This document shows, one piece after another, positions 28,245 through 36,262 of a stretch of 36,262 bases of DNA. Below the pieces are notes generated by a model. It was not told the origin of the DNA and did no database searches. It was given only the letters and a program-made list of their open reading frames with translations. Position 1 is the stretch's first letter. Each line of letters starts with the position of its first letter. The position numbers and the translations under genes are program-made. The stretch is taken from assembly GCA_027365385.1 (NCBI GenBank), contig DAHXNN010000215.1, positions 1 through 36,262 of the forward strand, read 5' to 3'. The stretch is from Acidimicrobiaceae bacterium. GTDB taxonomy: Bacteria; Actinomycetota; Acidimicrobiia; Acidimicrobiales; Bog-793.

Positions 28245-29600
28245 CTAGCCGAAAAGCCGGCGTACGTCGCGGAGAGCGTCGACCAGCTCGTCGACGTCCT
28301 CTTCGTCGTTGTAGAGGTAGAGCGAGGCGCGAGTGGTCGCCGGTACGCCGAGGCAGCGCATGAGGGGCTTCGCACAGTGGTGCCCCGCGCGGACGCAGAT
28401 GCCTCGCGTGTCGAGCACCTGGGCGACGTCGTGCGGATGGACGTCGCGCACAGCGAAGGAGATCACACCCGACCGACGCACCGGATCGGCTGCGGGGCCG
28501 AAGACCGTGACGTCGTCGCCGTGCTCCGACGCGAGGCGGTCGAGAGCGTATGCAGTGAGCGCGCTCTCGTGCGCGTGGACGCGCTCGAGGCCGACAGCGC
28601 TCAGGTAGTCGACCGCTGCACCGAGACCGACGGCCTCTGCGATCGGCGGCGTCCCCGCTTCGAACTTCCACGGCAGCTCGTTCGGCGTGAAGCCGTCGAG
28701 GCGCACGTCGCGGATCATCTCGCCCCCACCGAGGAACGGCGGCATCACCTCGAGGATCTCCTCGCGTGCCCAGAGCACGCCGATTCCCGTCGGGCCGAGC
28801 ATCTTGTGGCCGGTGAAGCCGAAGAAGTCGACGCCGAGAGCGGCGACGTCGACCGGGCGGTGAGGCACGAGCTGAGCGCCGTCAGCGAGGACGAGCGCGC
28901 CGGCACGCTTGGCCGCTGCCACGACCGGTGCCAGGTCGACGACGGTGCCGAGCACGTTCGACGCACAGGTCAACGCGACGAGCTTCGCTCCATCGACGAG
29001 CCGGTCGATATCGGAGACGTCGAGCTGGTAGTCGGCACCGAGACGCAGGTAACGCAGCTCCACGCCACGATCTTGTGCGAGCATCAGCCACGGCACGAGG
29101 TTCGCGTGGTGCTCGATCTCGGTGAGCACGACGACGTCGCCGGCCCCCAGCTCGTGGCGCGCCCAGCTGTATGCGACGAGATTGATCGCCTCGGTCACGT
29201 TCTTCGTGAAGACGATCTCCGTCGCCGGACGAGGCGCCCCGACGAACCGCCCGACGGCCACACGAGCGCTCTCGTAGAGGCGCGTCGCCTCCTCCGCGAT
29301 CGCGTACACGCCCCGGTGGACGTTCGCGTGGGTCGTCTCGTAGTAACGGTCCATCGCGTCGAGCACGGAACGGGGGTGCTGCGCGGACGCTGCCGAGTCG
29401 AGGTAGACGACGCGGCCACCTGGTCGGTCGGACGAGAGCAGGGGGAAGTCCGCGCGCAATGCTCGTGGGTCGAGATCGGCGTGCCCGGCCGCAGGCACCA
29501 CCCCGGCTCGACGTGGCGACCGTTCTCCCGTGGATCCCGTGGACCTTCTCTTGACGTCGGTGTCGAGGACGATTTTCGGCTCGGCGCTCATCTTTGCCAT
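28245..29600 (-). CDS. sufS: Cysteine desulfurase SufS
   Basis: YLDSAASAQHPRSVLDAMDRYYETTHANVHRG, FTGHKMLGPTGIGVLW (PLP lysine), GICVRAGHHCAKPLM. Confidence 0.95.
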   Translation of the reverse strand: MAKMSAEPKIVLDTDVKRRSTGSTGERSPRRAGVVPAAGHADLDPRALRADFPLLSSDRPGGRVVYLDSAASAQHPRSVLDAMDRYYETTHANVHRGVYAIAEEATRLYESARVAVGRFVGAPRPATEIVFTKNVTEAINLVAYSWARHELGAGDVVVLTEIEHHANLVPWLMLAQDRGVELRYLRLGADYQLDVSDIDRLVDGAKLVALTCASNVLGTVVDLAPVVAAAKRAGALVLADGAQLVPHRPVDVAALGVDFFGFTGHKMLGPTGIGVLWAREEILEVMPPFLGGGEMIRDVRLDGFTPNELPWKFEAGTPPIAEAVGLGAAVDYLSAVGLERVHAHESALTAYALDRLASEHGDDVTVFGPAADPVRRSGVISFAVRDVHPHDVAQVLDTRGICVRAGHHCAKPLMRCLGVPATTRASLYLYNDEEDVDELVDALRDVRRLFG

Positions 29601-30409
29601 CCTTCGTAGCCGTCACGCTCGAGGCGCTCGGCGAGCTCCGGTCCGCCGCTCTCGACGACGCGTCCCGCGACGAGCACATGGATCCTGTCCGGAGCGAGCT
29701 CGTCGAGGATGCGCCGGTAGTGGGTGACGAGGACGACGCCGAGCTGCGGGCGTGCCCGGCGGACCTCCTCGACCCCGCGGGCAACGGCCCGCACCCCGTC
29801 GATGTCCAGACCCGAGTCCGTCTCGTCGAGGACGGCGAGGTCCGGCTCGAGCAGCGCCATCTGCAGGATCTCGTTACGCTTCTTCTCGCCCCCGGAGAAG
29901 CCGTCGTTCAAGTGGCGCTCCCCGAAGGACAGGTCCATGCCGAGTCGCTCGAGCCACTCGCGCAGCTTGACGCGCACCTCGAGCACCGAGAGGTCGCCTC
30001 CGCGGCGTGCTGCCGCGGCCTGGCGGAGGAACTGCGCGATCGGCACGCCCGGGATCTCCTCCGGATACTGGAACGCGAGGAACATCCCGAGCTTCGCACG
30101 TGCGTCCGGGGAGAGCAGCGTCACGTCCTCGCCGCGAAGCGCGATGCGGCCCGAGTCGACGACGTAGGCAGGGTTGCCGAGAAGGACGTTCGCGAAGGTG
30201 GACTTACCGGAGCCGTTGGGGCCCATGATCGCGTGGAGCTCGCCGGCGCCGACCGTGAGGTCGACGCCACGCAGGATCTGCGTGCCCTCGACGCTCACGC
30301 GGAGGTCGTCGACGACGAGAAGTGGCACGTCCGGGGACGCGGGGCCTGCGCTCGTGCCGTGGCCGGCGAGAACGCTGTCGGTCGGAGGGGCGGCAGCCAT
30401 CGGTTCCAT
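29588..30409 (-). CDS. sufC: Fe-S cluster assembly ATPase SufC
   Basis: GELHAIMGPNGSGKSTFANVLLGNPAY, FLAFQYPEEIPGVPI, LNDGFSGGEKKRNEILQMALLEPDLAVLDETDSGLDIDG. Confidence 0.95.
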   Translation of the reverse strand: MEPMAAAPPTDSVLAGHGTSAGPASPDVPLLVVDDLRVSVEGTQILRGVDLTVGAGELHAIMGPNGSGKSTFANVLLGNPAYVVDSGRIALRGEDVTLLSPDARAKLGMFLAFQYPEEIPGVPIAQFLRQAAAARRGGDLSVLEVRVKLREWLERLGMDLSFGERHLNDGFSGGEKKRNEILQMALLEPDLAVLDETDSGLDIDGVRAVARGVEEVRRARPQLGVVLVTHYRRILDELAPDRIHVLVAGRVVESGGPELAERLERDGYEGWQR

Positions 30410-30460
30410 GCTAGGCGCGCCACAGGATTTCCACTACAGCGGTAGGAGAAATAGTGGTGA

Positions 30461-30484
30461 CGGCAGCGGCAGCGGCAGCGGCAG
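30461..30484 (+). repeat. Second (CGGCAG)n microsatellite, same unit as in carB
   Basis: cggcagcggcagcggcagcggcag upstream of sufC. Confidence 0.9.
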
Positions 30485-30705
30485 AGGGGAGTGGAGGCGC
30501 TGCGAAGACGCCCCCCGCGCGCGCCAGGGCAGGCGAGGCGCTCTCACCAGCCTCTCGACGGCGTAGCTGTGGACCTCGACGGCGGAGTCCTCGAAGCGCA
30601 GGGCCATGGAGCAAGGCTAGGCCGTCCACGAGCCTGGCCGGTCCTGGCCGCGGGATCTCGCCGAGCTGCTCGCGGGCAATGCACGACAAACGACGGCGAC
30701 GTTGG

Positions 30706-30711
30706 TATTCT
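30706..30711 (+). promoter_or_regulatory. Candidate -10 element (TATTCT) for the short transcript below
   Basis: TATTCT 11 nt upstream of AGAAAGGAGG; -35 not convincing. Confidence 0.4.
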
Positions 30712-30740
30712 GAGCGCACCAGAGAAAGGAGGTGGTCCAA

Positions 30741-30785
30741 CTGAGTAGTCAACTTGTTGGGACCCTGGAGGTGGCTGGCCGCTAG
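30741..30785 (+). CDS. Possible 14-codon leader-type peptide (CTG start): (M)SSQLVGTLEVAGR*
   Basis: CTG AGT AGT CAA CTT GTT GGG ACC CTG GAG GTG GCT GGC CGC TAG directly after the super-SD; GTG 30732 in the same frame lies inside the SD. The SD-to-CTG spacing is short. Confidence 0.35.
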   Translation: MSSQLVGTLEVAGR

Positions 30786-30922
30786 TCGGCAAGCTGGACC
30801 ATCTGGCGAAACCCACCAGACACCGTCGGCGCACCGGTTGGGAGCTGGTCCCGCCCGAGCAGTAGCCCGGGGCGTCGATGTCTTTCCCAGTAGCACGTCG
30901 CGGGCTGCCTTGCGGTCCGGCA

Positions 30923-30948
30923 CCGAGGGGCGCTCCGGCGCCCCTCGG
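30923..30948 (+). terminator. Perfect GC-rich hairpin, no T-tract (terminator-like)
   Basis: CCGAGGGGCGC-TCCG-GCGCCCCTCGG. Confidence 0.6.
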
Positions 30949-30985
30949 GCGCGCGCCCGGCATGGTTGGGCTGCACGCACTCCGC

Positions 30986-31021
30986 CGAGCGGTCATCATC
31001 GGGTCGAGCGGTCATCATCGG
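30986..31021 (+). repeat. Tandem duplication of a 17-bp sequence, period 19 bp
   Basis: cgagcggtcatcatcgg repeated at 30986-31002 and 31005-31021. Confidence 0.85.
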
Positions 31022-31062
31022 TGGGTGGACCCGCTGGCGATCGACGTGCCGGACGACGTGGC

Positions 31063-31626
31063 TCAGTAGCCGGTGCTCTTCGTCGTGGTCGTCTTCGTTC
31101 CCGCCGCCGACTTGACGACGATCGCATACCACTTGCCGAGGAACCCCTCGCCGTTGGCCTCGCCGCGCTTCTTGTCTCCCGAGAACGTGTAGAGCGGCTC
31201 CCCGTGGTAAGTCACCTGCGTCTGTCCCTCGGGGTTCTTCACGGTGCCGAGACCTGTGACGCCCTTGCCGCCGAGGACGCTCGTCGTCCCCTTCGGCACG
31301 ACGAGCGGTGGCCAGATCGTGATGCACTTGCCGACGCACGCGATCTTGCCGGGCTTGTCGAGAGTGAAGTGGTAGAGCGTCATCGCCTTCGCGTCGACGA
31401 GCACGACGCCGAGCTTCTTCACGCCTCCTTCGTAAACGAGGCGAGCTGTCTTGGCCTTCGCGGCCTCCGCGTGGGCAGCCGCCGGGGCTGCGACCGCAGC
31501 CGGCGCGGTCGCAGCGGCGAGAGCGCCGCCTGCGAGGAGCACCGGTACCAGCCGGCCGAGCGCCGTGCGGGCGCGTGCCGAGCGGGCCGGTGCCGCTGGG
31601 GCTTGAGCGTTCGTCGATGCCATCAC
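31063..31626 (-). CDS. Secreted protein with 'secreted repeat of unknown function' (COG4315-like)
   Basis: Signal-like Ala-rich N-terminus; GVVLVDAKAMTLYHFTLDKPGKIACVGKCITIWPPL and TYHGEPLYTFSGDKKRGEANGEGFLGKWYAI. Confidence 0.82.
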   Translation of the reverse strand: MMASTNAQAPAAPARSARARTALGRLVPVLLAGGALAAATAPAAVAAPAAAHAEAAKAKTARLVYEGGVKKLGVVLVDAKAMTLYHFTLDKPGKIACVGKCITIWPPLVVPKGTTSVLGGKGVTGLGTVKNPEGQTQVTYHGEPLYTFSGDKKRGEANGEGFLGKWYAIVVKSAAGTKTTTTKSTGY

Positions 31627-31768
31627 GCGTTCCTCCTCGGTTGGGTGTCCCCCTTGCGCGGGGTTCTACGGACGCCGGTCCCGACGGGATCACTTACCGG
31701 CGCACGAGGTCGACACCCTGCCTCTCCTTGCGAACGCTGCCAAGTCCACTGGGGATGCTAACATCGTT

Positions 31769-31782
31769 GTTCGTCGATGAAC
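31769..31782. promoter_or_regulatory. Imperfect palindrome upstream of the ars operon; candidate ArsR operator
   Basis: GTTCGTCGATGAAC (one G-T pair off perfect) between the divergent 31063-31626 gene and arsC; overlaps CATCG-N8-CGATG. Confidence 0.35.
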
Positions 31783-31873
31783 TAGACCCGCCTCGGGGGC
31801 GGACCGTGCCCGCGAGCGGGTCGACGTGCTCGAGCAAGAGTCCCTGCCACGAGGAGAGCGACCGTTGAGCGAG

Positions 31874-32281
31874 ATGCCTGAAGTGCTCTTCGTCTGTGTC
31901 CACAACGCTGGTCGGTCACAGATGGCGGCTGCGCTTCTCGACCACCATGGTGCCGGCCGGGTCCTCGTGCGTTCTGCAGGGTCTGCACCTGCGAGCGAGA
32001 TGAACCCCACGGTCGTCGAGGCGATGGCCGAGCTCGGGATCGACGTCTCGAAGGAGCTGCCGAAGCCGCTCACCCACGAGTCCGCTCGTGCTGCAGACGT
32101 GATCGTCACGATGGGTTGTGGAGACACCTGCCCGGTCTATCCAGGCAAGCGGTATCTAGACTGGGTGCTGGCGGATCCGGCAGGGCGCAGCCTGGCCGAG
32201 GTGCGCGTGATCCGTGACGAGATCGACCGCAAGGTGCGGAACCTGCTCGACGAGCTGTCGGACGAGGTCGCTGTCCGGTGA
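31874..32281 (+). CDS. arsC: Arsenate reductase, low-molecular-weight phosphatase type (TTG 31865 also possible start)
   Basis: PEVLFVCVHNAGRSQMAAALLDHHG, RSAGSAPASEMNPTVVEAMAELGID, VTMGCGDTCPVYPG. Confidence 0.9.
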   Translation: MPEVLFVCVHNAGRSQMAAALLDHHGAGRVLVRSAGSAPASEMNPTVVEAMAELGIDVSKELPKPLTHESARAADVIVTMGCGDTCPVYPGKRYLDWVLADPAGRSLAEVRVIRDEIDRKVRNLLDELSDEVAVR

Positions 32282-32781
32282 GCGGCGCGCAGAAGTCGCC
32301 GCGAGCACGACCAGAGGCTGCCGTCGGCAGTACGAAAGCTGAGCGGGTGGTCCGCCCGCGCCCGGCTGCTCCTCGGGCGAGCACGGCCAAGGCCGTGCCG
32401 GCGCGAGCCGAGCCGTCGGCAGTGGGGCCGGCGATCACGCCGTCTGTCGCCACCCGGGACCTGCTCGACGAGTGCTGTGCCGTGCCGGGGCCCCCCTCGA
32501 GGGACGTTGAGGTCGCAGACGACGAGCAGCTTGCGGCGATGGCAAAGGCTCTCGGGAACCCGATGCGGGTCCGGATCCTCCGCCTGCTCATCCAGCGCGA
32601 GGCATGCGTGACCGGTGAGCTGGTCGTCGAGCTTCCGCTTGCGCAGTCCACCATCTCGGAGCACGTGCGGATCTTGCGCGAGGCAGGTCTTGTCAAGGGC
32701 GAGATCGAAGGTCCGAGGACGTCCTACTGCGTGGACCGGTCACGGCTTGCCTCGCTGCGGACGGCGATCGACAGCCTTTGA
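32278..32781 (+). CDS. arsR: ArsR/SmtB family transcriptional regulator with long N-terminal extension
   Basis: GTG overlaps the arsC stop (GTGA). DECCAVPG, MAKALGNPMRVRILRLLIQREACVTGELVVELPLAQSTISEHVRILREAGLVKGEIEGPRTSYCVD. Confidence 0.9.
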   Translation: MSGAQKSPRARPEAAVGSTKAERVVRPRPAAPRASTAKAVPARAEPSAVGPAITPSVATRDLLDECCAVPGPPSRDVEVADDEQLAAMAKALGNPMRVRILRLLIQREACVTGELVVELPLAQSTISEHVRILREAGLVKGEIEGPRTSYCVDRSRLASLRTAIDSL

Positions 32782-32858
32782 GCTGCACCGATCATGCCAC
32801 TGTTGGTGGCGACGTCCCGATGAGCCACGGCCGAGCCGCCGTGGAGATCTGACCGTCC

Positions 32859-34310
32859 ATGGCAGCGGCCGTCCTCGTCTTCCTGGGCACGCTCGCGCTC
32901 GTCGTCTGGCAGCCGAGGGGTCTCGGCATCGGCTGGAGCGCACTCGGCGGTGCCGGCGTCGCGCTCGCCAGCGGGGTCGTCCATCTCGACGACATCCCCG
33001 TCGTGTGGGGGATCGTCTGGAACGCGACGTTCACCTTCGTCGCGGTCATCGTCGTGTCGCTCGTGCTCGACGCCTGTGGCTTTTTCGCGTGGGCCGCGCT
33101 GCACGTCGCCCGGGCAGGTCGGGGTCGGGGCCGCCTGCTCTTCTGTCTCATCGTGCTGCTCGGCGCCGCCATCGCGTCGGTCTTCGCGAACGACGGCACG
33201 GCGCTCATATTGACGCCCATCGTGATGGAGATGTTGCTCGCGCTCGAGCTGCCGCCAGCGACGAGCCTCGCGTTCGTCGTTGCCACCGGATTCATCGCGG
33301 ACACCTCGAGCCTTCCGCTCGTGGTCTCCAACCTCGTGAACATCGTGTCCGCCGACTACTTCCACCTCGGGTTCGCCTCTTACGCCGCCGTCATGGTGCC
33401 CGTCGCTCTCGCCTCGGTCGCCGCGAGTCTCGGCGCGCTGCTCGTCTACTTCCGGCGCCGGATACCACGCACCTACGATCTCGAGCTCCTCGGCTCGCCC
33501 CGATCCGCTGTCGTCGACATGGTGACGTTCAAGGCTGGCTGGGTGGTGCTCGTCGTCCTCCTCGCCGGGTACTTCGCTGCGGCTCCGCTCGGGATCCCGA
33601 TCTCCGCGGTGGCCGGAGCGGCGGCTGCTGCGCTCGTCACCGTCGCCGGCCGGGAGCAGATCGCCACCGCGCTCGGCCGGCCGCCACGCGCCGTCGCGGC
33701 CCTGACGAGCTCACCGGTGGCGGTCGGCGGGGGGACCGGCGAGGAGGCGGACTCGAGGCAAGGCGCCGTTGAGCAAGGCGCCGACGTGCCGGATGTCGAC
33801 GTGCCGGGGGTTGTGCTGGTCGCACCGCGTGCGGCGATCCCGGTCGTGCGCATCGTGCGGGAGGCACCCTGGCAGATCGTGATGTTCAGTCTTGGGATGT
33901 ATCTCGTCGTCTACGGCTTGCGCAACGAGGGGCTCACCGCCGACGTCGCGCACCTCCTCGACGTGATCGGCCGCCATGGCGTGCTCGCCTCGTCGTTCGG
34001 GACCGGCTTCCTCGTGGCGGCGCTCTCGTCGGTTATGAACAACATGCCGACCGTCCTCATCGGCGCGCTCTCCGTGCACGCGACGACCGTGCACGGCACA
34101 GTCCGCCAGGCCATGGTCTACTCGAACGTCGTCGGCGCGGACCTGGGGCCGAAGATCACTCCGATAGGAAGTCTCGCGACCCTCCTGTGGCTGCACGTCC
34201 TCGAGCGAAAGGGCATGAAGATCGGCTGGGGGAGGTATTTCCGTATCGGGATCGTCCTCACACCGCCAGTTCTCGCCATCACGCTCGCGACGCTTGCCGC
34301 AAGGGTCTGA
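32859..34310 (+). CDS. arsB: Arsenite efflux pump ArsB family
   Basis: [104 protein letters not shown]; about 12 hydrophobic segments. Confidence 0.93.
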   Translation: MAAAVLVFLGTLALVVWQPRGLGIGWSALGGAGVALASGVVHLDDIPVVWGIVWNATFTFVAVIVVSLVLDACGFFAWAALHVARAGRGRGRLLFCLIVLLGAAIASVFANDGTALILTPIVMEMLLALELPPATSLAFVVATGFIADTSSLPLVVSNLVNIVSADYFHLGFASYAAVMVPVALASVAASLGALLVYFRRRIPRTYDLELLGSPRSAVVDMVTFKAGWVVLVVLLAGYFAAAPLGIPISAVAGAAAAALVTVAGREQIATALGRPPRAVAALTSSPVAVGGGTGEEADSRQGAVEQGADVPDVDVPGVVLVAPRAAIPVVRIVREAPWQIVMFSLGMYLVVYGLRNEGLTADVAHLLDVIGRHGVLASSFGTGFLVAALSSVMNNMPTVLIGALSVHATTVHGTVRQAMVYSNVVGADLGPKITPIGSLATLLWLHVLERKGMKIGWGRYFRIGIVLTPPVLAITLATLAARV

Positions 34311-34365
34311 CCCAGAGCAGGATCGGCCTCCCGCCGTGCATGACGCCCAGCGCCGTGCACGGAGC

Positions 34366-34755
34366 TCAGTCCATCGGGCTGACGGCGTACTCGTTGACGA
34401 GATCGAAGACCGGCTCGGCGTTCCCGACCACTAGGGTCGCAAGGGCGAATCGAGCGATGTGGAAGGCTTCCAGCAGCTTCGCGGACGCGATCCTCTGCTT
34501 GCGCGCCCTGTTCACCATGGCGGTCGTGCATGCGTGGTTCGAGGTCGCAAGCGCGACGGCGAGATAGACGAGCGTGCGTGTCTCTCCGTCGAGAGCACCA
34601 CCTTCGGGCGGCATAGCGAAGGCACTCGATCGAGCTTGCTCGGCGACCATCCGCTCGTCGGCGCTCGCCGCCTTCTCGATCGCCGGGGGTACCTCGTCCA
34701 TAGAAGCACGCATCTGCTCGAGGATCTGCATGGTGCTTGGTTGCGTTGCGGACAT
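34366..34755 (-). CDS. Carboxymuconolactone decarboxylase/AhpD-like protein
   Basis: MSATQPSTMQILEQMRASMDEVPPAIEKAA...LDGETRTLVYLAVALATSNHACTTAMVNRARKQRIASAKLLEAFHIARFALA, typical CMD-like pattern. Confidence 0.65.
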   Translation of the reverse strand: MSATQPSTMQILEQMRASMDEVPPAIEKAASADERMVAEQARSSAFAMPPEGGALDGETRTLVYLAVALATSNHACTTAMVNRARKQRIASAKLLEAFHIARFALATLVVGNAEPVFDLVNEYAVSPMD

Positions 34756-35010
34756 ACAAGCTCCTTGCGCCCAGGGAAGCGTCGTGGCGACGCGCCGTGA
34801 ATCCCGGTCGTTACCCTGGCGCGAAGATAGCGTCAGAGCTCGCGCCCGCGGTAGGGCCGATGGTCCCGATGTGCGGAGAGCGGAGAGCTGAGGTGACGAC
34901 GGCACGTCCGGCCGTAGGCTGCCAGCGGTCGGGCAACAAGTGCGAGATGGAGGACGCTGTAACGGGTAACGTCGTGCAGCGCACCTGAGACGGCGGAGGA
35001 CCAGGCCGCC

Positions 35011-36141
35011 GTGGCGGGCCTCGGCGCTGACGCGTCCGATCCAAGCATGCTCGACGACGCCACGTTGCGCGTGAGACGCGAACGCGGCGCGACCACGATC
35101 ACGACCCAGCCGAGACGGACGGTGTCATGGCGTCGACGGATCCGGGCCGTCACGACGCTTGCCGTGTTCGTTGCCGGCGCCGTTGCGCTCGGGTACAAGC
35201 ACCGGGAGCTCGCCGGCGCGCTCCGGCTGCTCGGGAGGCTCCGCTGGGGCTGGGTAGCCGTCGCTGCGATGCTCGAGGCGATGTCCATGGGGCCGTTCGC
35301 GAGGCTCCAGCGCTGGCTGCTCCGAGCGGGAGGCGTCCGGCTCGGATTTTGGCGAATGGTTGCAATCAGTCTCGCGGGAAACGCGCTCGGCACCACATTG
35401 CCCGGTGGTGTGGCATGGTCGGTGCTCTGGGTGTTCCGGCAGCTTCGCCGACGTGGCGCGGACAGTGCGCTCATCGTGTGGGCACTTGTCACAGCTGGGG
35501 TCTTGTCCGGGGTAACGCTCTTCCTCCTGCTCGTCGGGGGCCTCTGGTTGGCCGGCGGGAGTGGCCCGCTGCGTGTCCTTCGCTGGCCGGCAGCCGGCGT
35601 CGTCGTCGTTGCTCTCCTCGCGGTGCTCGCCCTGGTCGGCGCGACGTCCCGTGCCGGCGCCGGCCTATTCCGGGAGAGGCTCGAGGCAGCGGTCCGACAG
35701 TGGAGGTGGGGAGGGAGGGCGCTCGACGCCGTCCGGGATCTGCTCGTTCGACTGCACGAGGTATTCGTCCTCCCATCCTCGTGGGTGAAGGTCGCCGGCC
35801 TGGCCACGGCGAACTGGCTTCTCGACCTGGCAAGCCTTGTGTCGTGCATCCTCGCGGTGCGCGGAGACGTCCCGTGGCACGGGGTCGTCGTCGTCTACGC
35901 GACCACGGAGATTGCCGCGAGCATCCCGCTCACCCCCGGCGGGATCGGAGTCGTGGAAGGAAGCCTCGCCTTGCTTCTCGTCGCCTACGGTCTGCAAGGC
36001 GAGGTCGCGCTCGCCACCGTCGCTCTCTACCGGCTCCTCAGCTTCTGGGGGCTCGACGCGCTCGGATGGGCTGCATGGGCGGTCATAGCGGTCGGCGAGC
36101 GGCGTGGGGCGCGTCAGCAGGCAGGACGAGACGACCCGTAA
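35011..36141 (+). CDS. Lysylphosphatidylglycerol synthase TM region / UPF0104 family membrane protein
   Basis: Multiple TM segments; ISLAGNALGTTLPGGVAWSVLWVFRQLRRRG and ATTEIAASIPLTPGGIGVVEGSLALLLVAYG; YRLLSFWG. Confidence 0.8.
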   Translation: MAGLGADASDPSMLDDATLRVRRERGATTITTQPRRTVSWRRRIRAVTTLAVFVAGAVALGYKHRELAGALRLLGRLRWGWVAVAAMLEAMSMGPFARLQRWLLRAGGVRLGFWRMVAISLAGNALGTTLPGGVAWSVLWVFRQLRRRGADSALIVWALVTAGVLSGVTLFLLLVGGLWLAGGSGPLRVLRWPAAGVVVVALLAVLALVGATSRAGAGLFRERLEAAVRQWRWGGRALDAVRDLLVRLHEVFVLPSSWVKVAGLATANWLLDLASLVSCILAVRGDVPWHGVVVVYATTEIAASIPLTPGGIGVVEGSLALLLVAYGLQGEVALATVALYRLLSFWGLDALGWAAWAVIAVGERRGARQQAGRDDP

Positions 36142-36262
36142 GGTCGGCGCGACCCTCCTCCGCTCGTGCGATCGCGTCGTCGATCGCCTGTCGTAGCTCT
36201 CGAGCTGCGGCTTCCGGATCGGACGCCTCCGTGAGGTACCGGACGGCGACAAAGTGCCGGGC
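36083..36262 (-). CDS. Possible C-terminal fragment of a minus-strand gene (truncated by window edge)
   Basis: Open minus frame from 36262: ARHFVAVRYLTEASDPEAAARELRQAIDDAIARAEEGRADLTGRLV...*; plausible composition, but overlaps the previous gene end by 59 bp. Confidence 0.35.
   Translation of the reverse strand, partial: ARHFVAVRYLTEASDPEAAARELRQAIDDAIARAEEGRADLTGRLVLPADAPHAARRPL

Larger units (their letters stand above)
30718..30948 (+). ncRNA. Putative short structured transcript: super-SD, 14-codon ORF, pairing elements and terminator-like hairpin
   Basis: AGAAAGGAGGTGGTCCAAC (30723-30741); CTG ORF 30741-30785; AGCTGGACCA (30792-30801) can pair with TGGTCCAACT (30733-30742); TCTGG/CCAGA hairpin; terminal 11-bp hairpin. 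No long ORF explains the region. Confidence 0.45.

Noticed and set aside
28143-29609. 488-aa plus-strand ORF opposite sufS
   Set aside because: Antisense to SufS with clear PLP motifs; shadow ORF.
30411-30980. 189-aa minus-strand ORF upstream of sufC as a SufD/SufB fragment
   Set aside because: No SufB/D motifs; spans the microsatellite and the RNA-like region; composition looks random.
1-36262. A defence island, prophage, or transposon explaining the pyr-operon interruption
   Set aside because: No transposase, integrase, restriction, toxin-antitoxin or phage genes, and no flanking repeats noticed.

Overview
High-GC (actinobacterial-type) chromosomal window, mostly housekeeping genes. Order: carB 3' end - pyrD - [oligopeptide ABC transporter: SBP, two permeases, and a convergent fused two-domain ATPase] - mIHF - gmk - rpoZ - coaBC - metK - priA - rpsO - pnp - M16 peptidase - dapB - small ORF (minus) - dapA - RNase J - ftsK - D-Ala-D-Ala carboxypeptidase - thrB, then convergent sufU-sufS-sufC (minus), an unusual intergenic RNA-like locus, a secreted-repeat protein (minus), an arsC-arsR-arsB operon, a CMD-like protein (minus), and a UPF0104/LPG-synthase-like membrane protein. 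No rRNA, tRNA, CRISPR array, transposase or phage genes were recognised. Best leads: (1) a probable short transcript near 30.7-30.95 kb with a 19-nt near-perfect complement to the 16S rRNA 3' end, a 14-codon CTG-initiated ORF, a sequence after the stop codon able to pair with that super-SD, and a perfect 11-bp hairpin; (2) several conserved genes (dppB-like, gmk, coaBC, dapB) whose expected N-termini can only be reached with a CTG start; (3) a peptide-transporter cassette where pyrF is expected in the pyr-mIHF-gmk operon; (4) two strong hairpins between SBP and permease; (5) a structured pnp leader; (6) low-complexity tandem-repeat insertions in conserved proteins, including the FtsK motor domain. 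All calls come from reading motifs by eye; no database search was run.
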